Of a DNA stretch of 64,000 nt, positions 58,501 through 63,470 are shown in pieces (position 1 is the stretch's first letter; every line of letters starts with the position of its first letter). The notes beneath the pieces are model-generated. The model did no database searches. It worked only from the letters and a program-made list of their open reading frames with translations, and was not told the origin of the DNA. The translations under genes were made by a program, and so were the position numbers. The stretch is taken from NCBI GenBank assembly GCA_038373885.1, contig JAWZYV010013295.1, positions 1 to 64,000 of the forward strand. The letters are read 5' to 3'. The stretch is from Cheiracanthium punctorium. Its lineage: Eukaryota > Arthropoda > Arachnida > Araneae > Cheiracanthiidae.

Positions 58501-61111
58501 CCGATTTCTTGTACGATCAGTATCTTAGTAAGAGTCCGAATACTTGTGGTTTTGAATTCGTACAATACTTACATTATTTGAGTATCTGATTCACATTCGT
58601 ATTTTTAAGTTATCATATGATCACTATCTTGGTTTCTGATTTGTAGTGTCTGCATCAATAGAGTATTGTATGATCTGCACATCTGCAACTAAAAACAGTC
58701 TTATTCACAAGGCAAAAGTGAAAGTTCCCCGATCTTTGGATATTTTTATGAAATTCCCCAATATTTCCATGATTACACCAGATCAATAAAATATCCTGTT
58801 TTTTCCCTTGATCTGTTCCCACACTGTACATGTAATTTGTACATATAATGATATCAGACATAAGCTCTATCAATCATAAGAGCTCAACCACATGATAAAA
58901 ACTTTATACCGTATTGGTAAGGGTAAATACGAGGTAATTTTTGACTGATCATTTCCCATTGAATACCCGACTTGTGCTAAATTCGAGGCCTAAATATAGG
59001 ATTTTTCTAATTATCTCGATGAAAAATGTTGGGGTCAGTACATTTGTATTCTCATGCAATGAACCTAGAACTTATTCCTTACAACTACATCTAAAACAGT
59101 GTAATACACTATTGAAAAAATTTATAAAATGACAAACTGAATCCAGTGTATAGAATTTTAAGAAATAATTCTTACCTGTATGAAACGAATAGCTCCTCTT
59201 AGTATGCTTAAGTTTGAGGTTTTTCTTTCATCCATATTAGGTATTTGCTTCTTTAATGCCTCAAAACATTCCTTCAAGTGAGCTCTCCTAACCATTTAAA
59301 ATAGTTTAAAAATCATGTTAAATAACCAGTTTAAAAAGAAAATTATATCTATGAAAGAATTAAAAGAAAAATTTGAATTGATAAGATCATCCCTTCTACA
59401 CCAAAATATTAAAAACCTTAACATGCCTTTTCCCAGACTTGACCTATCTATATTAACTTTAGCCCATTGGTTCACTACCCACAACTTAACTTTTGAAATT
59501 TAACCTCAAGGATTTCCTCATCAGACCAAAACAAAATGTGAAACTGTCTGCGAACAAAAAAAAATTCTTACATTTTTTCTGGAACAAAAATTAGATGTCG
59601 TGTGCCCTCCCAGTCTTATATTGCCACCAATAGTAAACTACATTATTTTAAACAAAAGTTTTAATAAACATACATTATTTTAAACAAAGTACATTACTTT
59701 AAACAAAAGTAGTAAACTACGTTACTTAAGTAACAAAAGCTTAAAATATTACATTATGTTTTTATCCATTACCATGGCTTATAAAGTTTACATTGATTAA
59801 TCATTTTGTAAAATCAAGCATAAACAAGACTTATTATCAAAGCTGTCTGCAAACTTGCAAAATTTTTTGCAAATGCCATTTGTGTGTTCATCTATTATCA
59901 GAGTCCGCTCCTTAGTGCAGAGATGCCAACTACTATGGATTTTCTGCAGTTTCTATGGAATATTTTTTTTTTTAATTTGATTTACAATGGACTACGGAAA
60001 AAGCATATACTTTAAAGGAAATTTAAATGTAAATTGATTTATTCTATAACATTTTTAAACGATTTTTTTTTAAATCTTTATAAAAGAAAAAAAGTTACTA
60101 CACAACATTGAAAGCCTGAAACAAACAATTATTGTATGCAATCTGCTCTGAAATTGTAATCAGCACTGGCTAGAGAAAAAATATTGAGTATGGACTTCAC
60201 TGGATTGATGATGGAATATATATATTTTTTTTAATTTCATTTACAATGGACTACGGAAAAAGCATATACTTTAAAGGAAATTTAAACGTAAATTGATATA
60301 TTCTATAACATTTTTAAACTACGTTGTTTAAAAGATCTTTAAAAAAGAAAAAGAGTTACTACACAACAAAAGCCTGAAACAAACAATTATTGGATGCAAT
60401 CTGCTCCGAAATTGTAATCAGCTCTGGATAGAGAAAAAATATTGAGTATGGACTTCCCTGGAGCCCCCCCCCCCTCTCCATTCTCATGCTTTTCTCTCTT
60501 CTGTTTTCGTTTTCAGGCCATACTAACTGCAAAGGCTCAGTGGTAGATTCCATTCCATTCTAACAGAACAACAGGGTTTCTGCTAGAGCATATTTTTATG
60601 TTCTTCATAGATTGTTATCGCCCTTTTGTGAAAAATTTGTTTGCGAGTGAATTTTCATCATTGTATAGTGTTGTGCAGTTATTTTTTTTCTATATTATTT
60701 AAATGTGTTCATATAAAATTTCAAGAATTATCTGCCCCACCGTGAGTTGCAATTTGTTTTTTCAAAATGTTTTGAATAAGGTATAATTAAGGTAAGTTTG
60801 TATTTATTTTTAATCAAGATTAATTTTAAGGGTATAAAAACTTTTTTTTTTTAAGGAAGGAAGAAAAAAATGAAATTTTGTTTATGCGGCTAACTACTGA
60901 CAAACGTCAAAAACTACTAAAAATATTCACAATTACTGCTAAAAATTCTTATTGAGGGTTGGCATCTCTGAGTGTACAGATAAGTGCTCCCTTTACCAAG
61001 TTCCATCATATAAATTAAGATTGAAAGTGTCAAAAAATATTTAAGCAATAAAAAGTAAAAGGGGCATACCTATTCTTTTCCAACTTATTATGAACTTCAC
61101 GAGTACCCGTG
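12322..61111 (-). CDS. Mnt: Mnt, Max-binding bHLH-zipper repressor (five internal exons, partial)
   Basis: Five minus-strand exons join in phase over 679 nt (226 whole codons): 61111-61070, 59287-59176, 57291-57114, 49466-49308, 12509-12322. The protein runs from the basic region (GTREVHNKLEKNRRAHLKE) through helix-loop-helix and a leucine zipper (KRKEKEYEHEMERLAREKI) into an acidic then Ser/Thr/Pro-rich stretch. The KRKEKEYEHEMERLAREKIA block and the TASE segment match the vertebrate MNT family as I know it, which separates it from MXD, MAX and MYC. Mnt proteins dimerise with Max, bind E-boxes (CACGTG) in the nucleus and repress Myc targets by recruiting Sin3. The N-terminal Sin3-interaction exon and the C-terminal end were not found in the window. 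Introns are about 1.8, 1.9, 7.6 and 36.8 kb. Extra cassette exons in the long intron cannot be excluded. Confidence 0.92.
13155..14262. repeat. Interspersed repeat with internally duplicated unit
   Basis: It opens with a short hairpin (acttcctt ... aaggaagt, 13169-13195). The phrase 'caaaaactattggttgtaga' / 'tgttgaaattttatatt' appears near 13410 and again near 13915, and in part near 14210, so the unit is repeated at roughly 300-500 bp spacing. Related text is found at 100-170 and 17640-17740 ('aaaagactttaaatacatta'). No protein. It looks like an old multi-unit non-autonomous element. Confidence 0.55.
14263..14406. repeat. Two adjacent perfect hairpins around A- and AT-runs
   Basis: CCGCGACAT (14263-14271) pairs with ATGTCGCGG (14279-14287) around a 7-nt loop. 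TTGCGGACAGTT (14302-14313) pairs perfectly with AACTGTCCGCAA (14395-14406) around a poly-A and (AT)n interior. The second could be a tiny MITE or an expanded hairpin. Confidence 0.7.
14407..17740. other. Intronic, AT-rich, no gene recognised
   Basis: It contains an 11 bp hairpin (ATTACGCCACT at 15787-15797 with its complement at 15815-15825), a T-run with (GT)12 at about 16498-16542, and many homopolymer tracts. A less AT-rich piece at 15340-15780 has overlapping open frames on the plus strand, but none shows family motifs, so I do not call it a gene. Confidence 0.5.
17751..17868. mobile_element. Truncated MITE, same family as 25822-25994
   Basis: CAGTGGCTTAGCCAGAAATT, then the Gs, 'catatatgtata' and 'aaggagtgaagaatata' match the reverse complement of the right half of the MITE at 25822-25994 in the same order. 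Only one terminus is present. Confidence 0.7.
17869..17975. mobile_element. Fragment of pogo-like MITE, same family as 44643-45429
   Basis: 'actatatccgaagttcacta' and 'aaactgaagag' match the larger copy at 44690. The right end ATCCATAGTTGACTG is followed by TA, giving the terminus CAGTCAACTATGGAT on the other strand, a typical pogo/Tigger-type end. Confidence 0.6.
18628..19657. mobile_element. hAT-like non-autonomous element with perfect 8 bp TSD
   Basis: Termini: CAGTGGCGGCTCGTGG at the left and the complement of CAGTGGCGACCCGTGG at the right. The flanking octamers are identical: gacagttc at 18620-18627 and 19658-19665. The interior of about 1 kb includes an A-run, a C-run and a G-run and no recognisable transposase. 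The intact duplication suggests a fairly recent insertion compared with its neighbours. Confidence 0.85.
19666..20125. other. Intronic, no feature recognised
   Basis: AT-rich sequence between the hAT-like element and the Helitron. 'cagaatga'/'ctgaatg' phrases with 'atatttatta' recur loosely at 19790-19915. No coding motifs. Confidence 0.5.
20126..21741 (-). mobile_element. Non-autonomous Helitron (minus strand)
   Basis: On the minus strand it starts TCTATAATAATAAAAATGAA (at 21741) and ends ...GCGGGTCTGCTAG (at 20126), inserted between A and T. This fits the TC...CTAG structure and A|T target of Helitrons, although the hairpin before CTAG is imperfect. No Rep/helicase is present. The 5' two-thirds consists of repeated units (20896-21740). 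The 3' third shares sequence with 6111-6430. Confidence 0.78.
20896..21740. repeat. Three tandem units inside the Helitron
   Basis: Units start at about 20896, 21274 and 21558, each opening 'ggtttttaattaataa' then 'agtaattaaaattt', 'attctga', 'tcaggtg', 'attttcagagttctg' and 'acattcatttttatt'. The first two add an 'aactcgcc' segment; the third stops at the Helitron terminus. The array may have arisen from end-to-end insertion or slippage. Confidence 0.8.
21742..22845. other. Intronic, no gene recognised
   Basis: AT-rich sequence separating the two Helitrons. No repeats of note and no coding motifs on either strand. Confidence 0.5.
22846..24140 (+). mobile_element. Non-autonomous Helitron with 3' hairpin (plus strand)
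   Basis: It starts TCTATATAAATAAAATTAG after an A and ends acccgtcaacgacgggt - acttcag - CTAG before a T. The perfect hairpin CCCGTC/GACGGG eight bases before CTAG is the Helitron 3' signature. The element is 1,295 bp and encodes no Rep/helicase. Most of its length is a seven-unit tandem array. It must have been moved by an enzyme encoded elsewhere. Confidence 0.88.
23005..24080 (+). repeat. Seven ~155 bp tandem repeats within the Helitron
   Basis: Units beginning 'catcacgtaaaaacgactg' or close variants start at 23005, 23162, 23303, 23457, 23613, 23769 and 23925. Each continues 'gaaatttggt', 'atgataggtggtcactcaac', 'gattttgagattttgcaaaa' and 'tcgtttcaaactgcgtaaat'. Units have diverged from each other, so the array is not new. 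Confidence 0.88.
24141..24490. other. Spacer between Helitron and Penelope-like element
   Basis: AT-rich, no coding motif recognised. The 5' border of the following retroelement is not defined and may lie within this stretch. Confidence 0.4.
24667..25272 (+). pseudogene. GIY-YIG endonuclease part of the Penelope-like ORF
   Basis: One frame reads a cysteine-rich lead-in (KC, stop at 24700-24702, TCPYAS, then CKLCNCIYKITC) followed by AFIGQTRSPLQKRINLHR. CIY and FIG stand in the places of GIY and YIG. The Arg of KRINLHR and the Glu of FLESQFINS fit the catalytic Arg and Glu of the family. The 154-codon ATG frame starts at 24808, but homology begins upstream, so that ATG is unlikely to be the true start. 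It ends at a TGA at 25270. Confidence 0.8.
25378..26830 (+). pseudogene. Reverse transcriptase of the Penelope-like element
   Basis: Fragments in changing frames: FITT..DKSSNNYVI (25555-25600); LKYPYSMLIPKFHKTPLKFR (25735-25797), the conserved RT segment normally seen as 'Y.lpKiHK.p..fRpI'; KQIFGIPQGGSNSSYLAD (26320-26373); and the catalytic box YRYIDD (26425-26442); then NFLDLQLIIND (26547-26579). The split after 25821 is the MITE insertion. The catalytic Asp pair survives but the frame does not. Confidence 0.78.
25822..25994. mobile_element. hAT-like MITE inserted in the Penelope RT
   Basis: Termini CAGGGGCGTAGCCA and its complement TGGCTACGCCCCTG are perfectly inverted. The flanking octamers aatacata (25814-25821) and aacacata (25995-26002) match at seven of eight. 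Relatives lie at 17751, 40651 and 53227. No ORF. Confidence 0.9.
27230..28310 (-). pseudogene. Tc1-like transposase relic
   Basis: On the minus strand, 28042-27809 gives the paired helix-turn-helix N-terminus (SDLKRGMIIGARLAGASMSR, then TANLVGVSRTTVSRTLSAY). 27744-27397 gives the first catalytic Asp (VICSDESSFTLF) and the GGGSVMVWGAIS motif. About 27330-27250 gives FQDDNAPVHMSYC with the second Asp. The third catalytic residue (PDLNPIE region) is missing because the element is truncated near 27230. Two frameshifts separate the pieces. I saw no clear terminal inverted repeats. Confidence 0.87.
28512..28540. repeat. Poly-T run
   Basis: A run of about 28 T residues, possibly the reverse of an old retroposon tail. 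No attached element was identified. Confidence 0.8.
28707..28755. repeat. Perfect 24 bp inverted arms around one base
   Basis: 28707-28730 is the exact reverse complement of 28732-28755, with a single A at 28731 between. The arms open ATTTAAATTTGAAATAAG. No mismatches in either arm. It is not flanked by a recognisable target duplication. Confidence 0.95.
28756..31388. other. Intronic, AT-rich, no gene recognised
   Basis: Mostly low-complexity AT sequence with a poly-A run near 29778-29797. No family motifs in any frame and no clear inverted termini. Confidence 0.5.
31397..31745. mobile_element. hAT-like MITE with perfect 8 bp TSD (349 bp)
   Basis: Left end CAGTGACGTGCATTCCGCCC; the right end is its complement, with the inverted match running about 34 bp. 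The flanking octamers are identical: agtattta at 31389-31396 and 31746-31753. The right end carries an extra small hairpin (cccaagca-ctgcttggg). No ORF. Confidence 0.92.
31754..32575. other. Intronic, no gene recognised
   Basis: AT-rich. 'tttgttggaatactataaccc' at about 32061 recurs with small changes at 34419 ('tttgttgtaatactataaccc'), together with 'caacaatggatc', so the stretch shares an unnamed repeat with 34400-34530. Confidence 0.5.
32576..32784. mobile_element. hAT-like repeat fragment ('caggtatgggcaacc')
   Basis: The left end CAGGTATGGGCAACCTTT and interior phrases 'gccggatcagaaactg', 'ggccacatccggcccgcggg' are typical of hAT-family MITEs of the 'gggcaaac...gcgggcc' kind. The matching right terminus is absent, so it is truncated at about 32784. 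Confidence 0.55.
32840..34272 (+). mobile_element. Tc1/mariner-superfamily transposon with TA TSD
   Basis: The termini are inverted: CAGGGTGTTTCAAAAAAA at the left and the complement of CAGGGTGTTTTAAAAAAA at the right, flanked by TA (32838-32839, 34273-34274). The inverted match continues inward through 'catacaacaaggatcaa' and 'atcgcatag', so the arms are about 100 bp. Length 1,433 bp. Confidence 0.9.
33035..34060 (+). pseudogene. Mariner-superfamily transposase (DUF4817-type HTH), frameshifted
   Basis: The start ATG at 33035 opens MANYMHREMADMHLVYGMA, then NGREALRMFREKYPGRKVPS, the helix-turn-helix region annotated as DUF4817 in arthropod proteins. In-frame stop at 33218. Downstream, about 33760 onwards gives RFQHRCQ/QHDGAPAHF in alternative frames and IAWPPRSPDLSPLDYFLRGF (33870-33930), the last catalytic block, then KGVVYETPVERPEDLVGRIV. 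At least two stops and two frameshifts. It resembles widespread arthropod 'transposable element' predictions; I do not assign a finer DDxD group. Confidence 0.85.
34275..34693. other. Spacer between mariner and pogo-like elements
   Basis: No gene. 34419-34500 repeats the phrases seen at 32061-32140, which suggests an older shared repeat. Nothing else recognised. Confidence 0.4.
34694..35853. mobile_element. pogo/Tigger-like non-autonomous element
   Basis: Left terminus CAGTGCAGCACCGATAATCC; right terminus is the complement of CGGTGCAGCATCCATAATCC, flanked by TA on both sides (34692-34693, 35854-35855). The 'gataatccgg' end is typical of Tigger-type elements. The interior has G- and A-runs and no transposase. 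Confidence 0.85.
36130..36156 (+). repeat. tRNA A-box-like relic
   Basis: 'gtagctcagtggtagagc' matches the D-arm/A-box region of several tRNAs. No B-box, anticodon arm or acceptor stem follows, so it is at most a tRNA or SINE fragment. Confidence 0.4.
37844..38557 (-). mobile_element. piggyBac-like non-autonomous element with TTAA TSD
   Basis: TTAA flanks both ends (37840-37843, 38558-38561). Termini CCCTATGACTGCTCA and the complement of CCCTCTGGCTGATCA are inverted. Removing it with one TTAA restores the LINE frame exactly (ELGL|KAKQTILLF). The interior has a long T-run and, on the minus strand, a piece resembling a transposase N-terminus. Confidence 0.9.
38121..38294 (-). pseudogene. Acidic N-terminal fragment of a piggyBac-type transposase
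   Basis: On the minus strand a start codon at 38294 reads MAGRNRSAIDRVYITDDL, a stop, then a very acidic Ser/Asp stretch (DSERDFSFDSDLDFLDC). Acidic N-termini of this kind are usual in piggyBac transposases, and the host element has piggyBac ends. No DDE domain follows, so only the 5' end of the gene remains. Confidence 0.55.
39171..39666. mobile_element. MITE splitting the LINE YVDD box (6 bp TSD)
   Basis: Termini CAGGGTTGCCAAC and GTTGGCAACCCTG are perfectly inverted. TGATGA flanks both sides (39165-39170, 39667-39672). Excision with one copy joins TATGTTGATGACCTGG, giving the RT box YVDDL. hAT-like ends, but the duplication is six rather than eight bases. Confidence 0.88.
39920..39944. 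repeat. Perfect 12 bp hairpin
   Basis: CTAGGGTGGGCT and AGCCCACCCTAG surround one T. It lies at the left border of the 6.8 kb insertion; the right half recurs at the right border (46662). Confidence 0.9.
40651..40812. mobile_element. MITE of the 'gcgtagcca' family
   Basis: Begins CAGTAGCGTAGCCAGG and ends CTGGCTATGCTTCTG, inverted with mismatches. Flanks 'ggcactgg' and 'gcactcgg' resemble an 8 bp duplication with an indel. G-runs inside; no ORF. Same family as 25822-25994. Confidence 0.7.
40813..43370. other. Unassigned DNA inside the 6.8 kb insertion
   Basis: A minus-strand open frame of 105 codons at 41549-41232 and a 68-codon one at 42693-42487 show no motif I recognise. A G-run scrap near 41020 looks like more MITE debris. 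I see nothing else I can support. Confidence 0.4.
43383..43453. repeat. Short tandem repeat of a 10-mer (ccccttatta)
   Basis: After a G-run and 'cccctcgcacccc', the 10-mer 'ccccttatta' recurs about four times at 43407-43453. The frame reading through it (43385-43855) has no known motif. Confidence 0.75.
44039..44369. mobile_element. Foldback element with ~150 bp arms
   Basis: The left arm (44039-44193) and right arm (about 44215-44369) are reverse complements with few mismatches: 'ggataaaaacacattaaaag', 'agcactttcggtggcggc' and 'gatctatctgcgcatgcgtc' each reappear inverted. The loop is about 20 bp. No ORF. Confidence 0.88.
44643..45429. mobile_element. pogo-like MITE
   Basis: Left end CAGTTAACTTCGGTTATAAT; right end reads ...TCTATGCAGAGTTGACT then TA. 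Both ends carry inverted 'ttcactatatccaaagttc'-type phrases, repeated at 44685 and 45290-45410. The left TA is not visible. A truncated relative ends at 17975. No ORF. Confidence 0.6.
45992..46368. mobile_element. Foldback element, related to 44039-44369
   Basis: The arms of about 130-140 bp are inverted: 'tatataattaaaaac', 'aaagccattaaaat', 'gtaaaatctaaaaaacac', 'ggcagctaatccactgc', 'gcctgcctggctcgctcccc'. The 'agtgctttcggcagc' motif is shared with 44039-44369. The centre (about 46115-46230) contains 'gcacatgcgccatgtcgttg', similar to that element too. Confidence 0.88.
47673..49307 (-). other. Mnt intron, no element resolved
   Basis: Overlapping open frames on both strands at 48529-48928 (101 and 103 codons) show no family motif I can name. 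At 48370-48430 'gcgtagactcat' is repeated three times around the palindrome ATTGCGTACGCAAT (48403-48416). Confidence 0.5.
48370..48430. repeat. Short tandem repeat with palindrome
   Basis: Units 'tgcgtagactcat' at about 48379, 48392 and 48415, with ATTGCGTACGCAAT between the last two. Probably slippage-generated. Confidence 0.8.
49308..49466 (-). CDS. Mnt: Mnt exon: Ser-rich linker
   Basis: This is a 159 nt exon after a tttttcag acceptor. It encodes ECEGNASDFEDSMPAVPSNA followed by a serine-rich tract and VLVGPVPSTISPASSF. The donor chosen is TTTTG|GTATTG (phase 1), which joins in frame to the exon at 12509 to give Ala. A second possible donor, CATT|GTAAAAG at about 49248, keeps the same phase and would lengthen the exon by about 60 nt. 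The 3' boundary is therefore less certain than the 5' one. Confidence 0.8.
49467..51535 (-). other. Mnt intron segment left of the gypsy element
   Basis: 50290-50350 ('cagcactttcggctagcagg') is a scrap of the foldback family. 49880-50200 has no recognised identity. Tandem 'ttctaagga' phrases occur at 50795-50850. No coding segment supported. Confidence 0.5.
51536..51713 (+). repeat. 5' LTR of the gypsy element
   Basis: Opens TGTATGACGACTAATAG, closes GTGAGATACTTCA. 'aataaa' near 51638 may be its polyadenylation signal. The right copy is at 56080. Confidence 0.9.
51900..52392 (+). pseudogene. gypsy gag (capsid) fragment
   Basis: ERLEQFFEANGI (51911-51946), then RAIFFAVIRPTMYNLLKDL, FKVNSRIRKAGESIGTFTAE, ML RDRIVCGIQDDAIQKKLL, and LTHASATEIEVSMD. 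These are the conserved blocks of arthropod Ty3/gypsy capsids. The upstream ATG at 51843 is out of frame with it. The frame closes at a TGA at 52390; a zinc knuckle was not found. Confidence 0.85.
52711..52953 (+). pseudogene. gypsy aspartic protease fragment
   Basis: MEINSGVPFSLIPESMF stands where gypsy proteases have a 'DTGA...SLI' motif. Here Asp-Thr-Gly reads Asn-Ser-Gly, so the catalytic Asp is lost. The frame ends in TAA at 52951. Confidence 0.75.
53130..53813 (+). pseudogene. gypsy reverse transcriptase fragment, internal deletion
   Basis: LEEGITEPIS (53377-53406), YPLPKIENLLAQLTGG (about 53479-53526), then directly CYLGDLLIMGTNEASHLKSL (about 53549-53608) and AGIKLHSSKCKFMKPSIEYL. 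The RT palm between LTGG and the catalytic box is missing. The box itself reads YLGD instead of YLDD. A MITE (53227-53372) sits in the N-terminal part. Confidence 0.82.
53227..53372. mobile_element. hAT-like MITE in the gypsy RT (8 bp TSD)
   Basis: Begins CAGGGGCATAGCCAGG, ends CCTGGCTACGCGCCTG. Flanking octamers gtttgaag (53219-53226) and gttggaag (53373-53380) match at seven of eight. Same family as 25822-25994. Confidence 0.9.
53985..54360 (+). pseudogene. gypsy RNase H fragment
   Basis: In shifting frames: LFVCDSSP (about 53990), DAGAVLSHPTPEGDKPNAFT, SLTKVEKNYYRRIEKETLAL (54087-54146), FTLLTDHQHLLNFLS (54190-54234), and YNIVYCKGNLHTNADACSRL (54308-54366). Several stops and frameshifts. 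Confidence 0.8.
54376..54455 (+). repeat. Minisatellite of 'accagaccctcctg' units
   Basis: About five degenerate copies of 'cccaccagaccctcct' lie at the RNase H-integrase junction. Confidence 0.75.
54600..55463 (+). pseudogene. gypsy integrase fragment
   Basis: ELHADHQGISTIKAVAHSYV (zinc His residues, about 54707-54769), CVVCQENAS (54812-54838), IHIDHAGPVGHWLLIIIDAK with the first Asp (54893-54952), LVNDNGTSYCSAEFSTFL with the second (55050-55105), and PYHPNSNGLAKRAVHTVKAA (55141-55200). The third catalytic residue is Lys where Glu is expected. Stop codons split the domain. Confidence 0.88.
56080..56248 (+). repeat. 3' LTR of the gypsy element
   Basis: Same order of words as the 5' LTR with scattered substitutions and a small gap. 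A purine-rich tract lies immediately upstream. Confidence 0.9.
56249..57113 (-). other. Mnt intron segment with foldback relic and (GA)n
   Basis: 56350-56560 contains 'gcatgtgctacgtcattaac' and 'cttcggtgccgctgc', a decayed relative of the foldback elements at 44.0 and 46.0 kb. 56775-56795 is a GA-rich microsatellite. No gene. Confidence 0.5.
57114..57291 (-). CDS. Mnt: Mnt exon: leucine zipper and acidic linker
   Basis: This is a 178 nt exon with a gtgcag acceptor and a TTCAG|GTAAAG donor. It starts LLKRKEKEYEHEMERLAREK, continues as a coiled coil with leucines at roughly heptad spacing, and passes into an acidic PDDDNE stretch and a run of threonines. It ends in phase 1. The G it carries plus AA from the next exon makes Glu, which restores the Mnt-family TASE motif and supports the junction. 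Confidence 0.94.
57292..59175 (-). other. Mnt intron, no element recognised
   Basis: About 1.9 kb of AT-rich intron with poly-A runs near 57790-57802 and 58125-58140. 'gtgtctgatgattcc'-type text at 58380-58640 repeats 'tatctgattc'/'tttctgattt' loosely. No coding motif. Confidence 0.6.
59176..59287 (-). CDS. Mnt: Mnt exon: helix-loop-helix
   Basis: This is a 112 nt exon between a ttag acceptor and a CAG|GTAAG donor. One base completes Arg, then 37 codons read RAHLKECFEALKKQIPN, then MDERKTSNLSILRGAIRFIQ. This is the first helix, the loop and second helix of a Mnt-type bHLH. It ends in phase 0. The near absence of changes against the vertebrate family suggests purifying selection. Confidence 0.95.
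59918..60970. mobile_element. MITE-like element in a Mnt intron, with internal duplication
   Basis: Termini CAGAGATGCCAAC and GTTGGCATCTCTG are perfectly inverted. No convincing 8 bp duplication (flanks cttagtg / agtgtaca). Inside, about 250 bp is duplicated in direct orientation: 59955-60200 and 60211-60463 share 'tttacaatggactacggaaa', 'aagcatatactttaaaggaa' and 'tgcaatctgctc'. The termini resemble those of the MITE at 39171. Confidence 0.8.
61070..61111 (-). CDS. Mnt: Mnt exon: basic DNA-binding region
   Basis: This is a 42 nt exon. A T-rich tract ending in tag precedes it and GTATG follows it. It reads T-G-T-R-E-V-H-N-K-L-E-K-N-R, with the last codon split 2+1 with the next exon. H, E and R of the HNKLEKNRR segment are the E-box-contacting positions of the bHLH basic region. 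The first base completes a codon begun in an upstream exon that was not found in the window. Confidence 0.93.
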
Positions 61112-62097
61112 CTAAAAAAGAAATAATAGTAAGTACCATAGAACATTATGCACATTAAATATTAATAGATAAATTCTAGTCTAAAAACAAAACACAAGTC
61201 ATTTTAAATTGCATTTTCAAAACTTATACAGTCCTATTTTTACTTTCCGAGCATGTACCATGTAAGGATAGTATTGTAATCATGAAAAAATTAGAACTTG
61301 AAACTTTGATGTACTTACACATTTTGAAGTCTTCTGAATTCAGTTATGATATTTTTACGGTGATGTACATGTGTGAGTGAACACTATCTCCTAAATGGTG
61401 AATTTGGTTGAGCTTAAATGGGGTATGTATATTATAGGTCACATGACTGCAAAGATTTTGGAGTGTGTATAGCTGATAGTTTATTGACAAGGTTGCAAAA
61501 AATAATTCTTGCACATTATGGCCTATGGACACAAATCATTTAAAGTGTGAAAGTAGCTAAATAATGCATTGAATAAGTTCAAATAGGGTATGTATATTCA
61601 GGGCAAGCTTTTTTGTTTGAAATGGACCTGTTGCAAACAATTTTTGAGGCCTCAAACAATTACAAATACTAAAATTTCATAAATGAATAGATGTGTGTAT
61701 GAAGCAAACATTAAGAATGAACTAAAATATCACTAATACCACTTAAATGGTCATGGTAAAGTAAGGGAATAGTCATGGGCATCTAAGGTCCAAGTCTAAA
61801 CATCATTAAATGTGCATCTAAATTTGCGAGGCTGTATACCTTCCTTTTTAGTTAGCCTGCATTATACTAATACGAAAAATGAGAGAAATTGTGAGTGTCA
61901 TCACTCTGTGGTGTATAGCCCCCAAAATTGATGTTAGTTGGCTCGGAGTAGTTTAGTTAGTTATGAAGACAGTACAATAAATATTTTGTTGAAAACCACA
62001 ATATTTAAAATTTGAAAAAGAAGTCGACAATGAAAGAGGGGGAGGAAATAAAGAAAGACAGCTTATGTCAAAATGATTCTTAGCAACTCAAACAGAA
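61112..62097. other. Upstream Mnt intron, no feature recognised
   Basis: AT-rich. I looked on the minus strand for an exon ending with two bases of a codon before 61111 and found none that I could support. Confidence 0.5.
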
Positions 62098-62633
62098 TTA
62101 GTAATGACCATCCCCCGAGACAGATGGCCAAAAACTTTCAAAAACTGTTGCAACTAAATTAATCCACCACTGATGCACGGTACCAAACTCAATTGATGCA
62201 ATTGAGACAAGCACTGCATGGAAAACAGCCACAATACGAACAAAGGCATTAGAAAGGGACAATGCGCAGCCGCAGGTTGCCAAACCTGTGAAAACCTACA
62301 TGGCAATGCTCAAATGGAACGTCCGACCACACCCGCCTTATTCCCGAAACATTGCACCGTCCGATTACTACCTGTTTTGCTCGATGGCACATGGTCTGGC
62401 TGATCAGCAGTTCACCGCATATGAAGACATAAAAAAAGGGCTTGATTCGTGGATAGCCTTCCACGACAAACACTTCTAGCATCAGGTTATTCAAGCTCTG
62501 CCTGAACGATGGGAAAATTGTGTCTAGCGATAGGCAATATTTTGAATGAATCATTTGTAACTATTTCTGTACAATAAAATTGCATTTTCATACAAAAAAA
62601 AAAAAAAAAAAAAGAGAACTTAGTTGCACACCT
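62098..62633 (+). pseudogene. 5'-truncated mariner transposase with right TIR
   Basis: One frame from 62249 reads LERDNAQPQVAKPVKTYM, then LKWNVRPHPPYSRNIAPSDY and MAHGLADQQF, ending at TAG 62477. These are the second and third Asp of a DD34D mariner transposase. Decayed upstream text (QALHGKQPQYE, 62209) belongs to it. 'acaataaaattgcattttca' and an A-run are followed by GAGAACTTAGTTGCACACCT and TA (62634-62635), which fits a mariner right terminus. The N-terminal half and left terminus are absent. Confidence 0.85.
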
Positions 62634-62635
62634 TA

Positions 62636-63470
62636 TAATAAAACATTTAACAAAAATAAGAATATATTTTTTAATTATTCTTTAAAAGTCATCACATATG
62701 AATCATATACAACCCAATAAATTCACGGAGAATAAGAAAAGATAAACTCCATAGCGAAACAATTAATTTTATGGAATACTTTGCTGAAAAATTAGACTTA
62801 ACAAAATAAAATAATAAATTAGTTATCAAATAATTAATTTAATTATACTGTACATGAAAAAAGGGGGTTTCTTTTATAATATTGCATAAACTAAAACATT
62901 TTTATTTAAAAGTATAAAATAAAAGAACTTTATTTTTTTTTTTACAGACTAATTTCTATATACCATATAACAATATAATACTGAGAAAATAATAAACACT
63001 TTCACAATTGTACTTTTAAATTGATTATGTTTTTAAAACTTATTTGAGATGAAAAATTCCATCATTTAATCTTCATTTAAAAATCAGTCATTTGATGCAT
63101 ACTAAAATCAGTTCTGCTTCAAGCTTGAATTACAATCAAAACCTGGAATAAATACTATAATTCTGAACCAAAACTAAAAGAAGGAAAATTAACTTAAAAT
63201 TTACTTTAATTCATCTTCATTACACTTTAATTCATCTTCATTATACAGTAAGTTTTTCTCCAAGACTGAATGAGAACATAAACCAAAATTTAAAACAGGA
63301 ACAATAACTAAAATTCTGAAAACTAAAAGGTGAACTTATAACTTCTCTGCTCTTTCCTCAGTAGTACAGAGTTGCATCAGCAGTGCAGTCGGATGCTTCA
63401 TTTAGTATAGTTAAATGTAGAAAAAAATGTATGTTCTTCTCTAAGTCCTAGTGAGTTTCATCAGTGGTGG
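62636..63470. other. AT-rich sequence, no gene recognised
   Basis: A short duplicate of 'actttaattcatcttcatta' occurs at about 63202-63240. Nothing else that I can support. Confidence 0.5.

Noticed and set aside
62591..62633. AATAAA plus a poly-A run after the mariner transposase, suggesting a retroposed mRNA
   Set aside because: The A-run is followed by GAGAACTTAGTTGCACACCT and TA, which fits a mariner right terminus, so the A-run is internal to the transposon.
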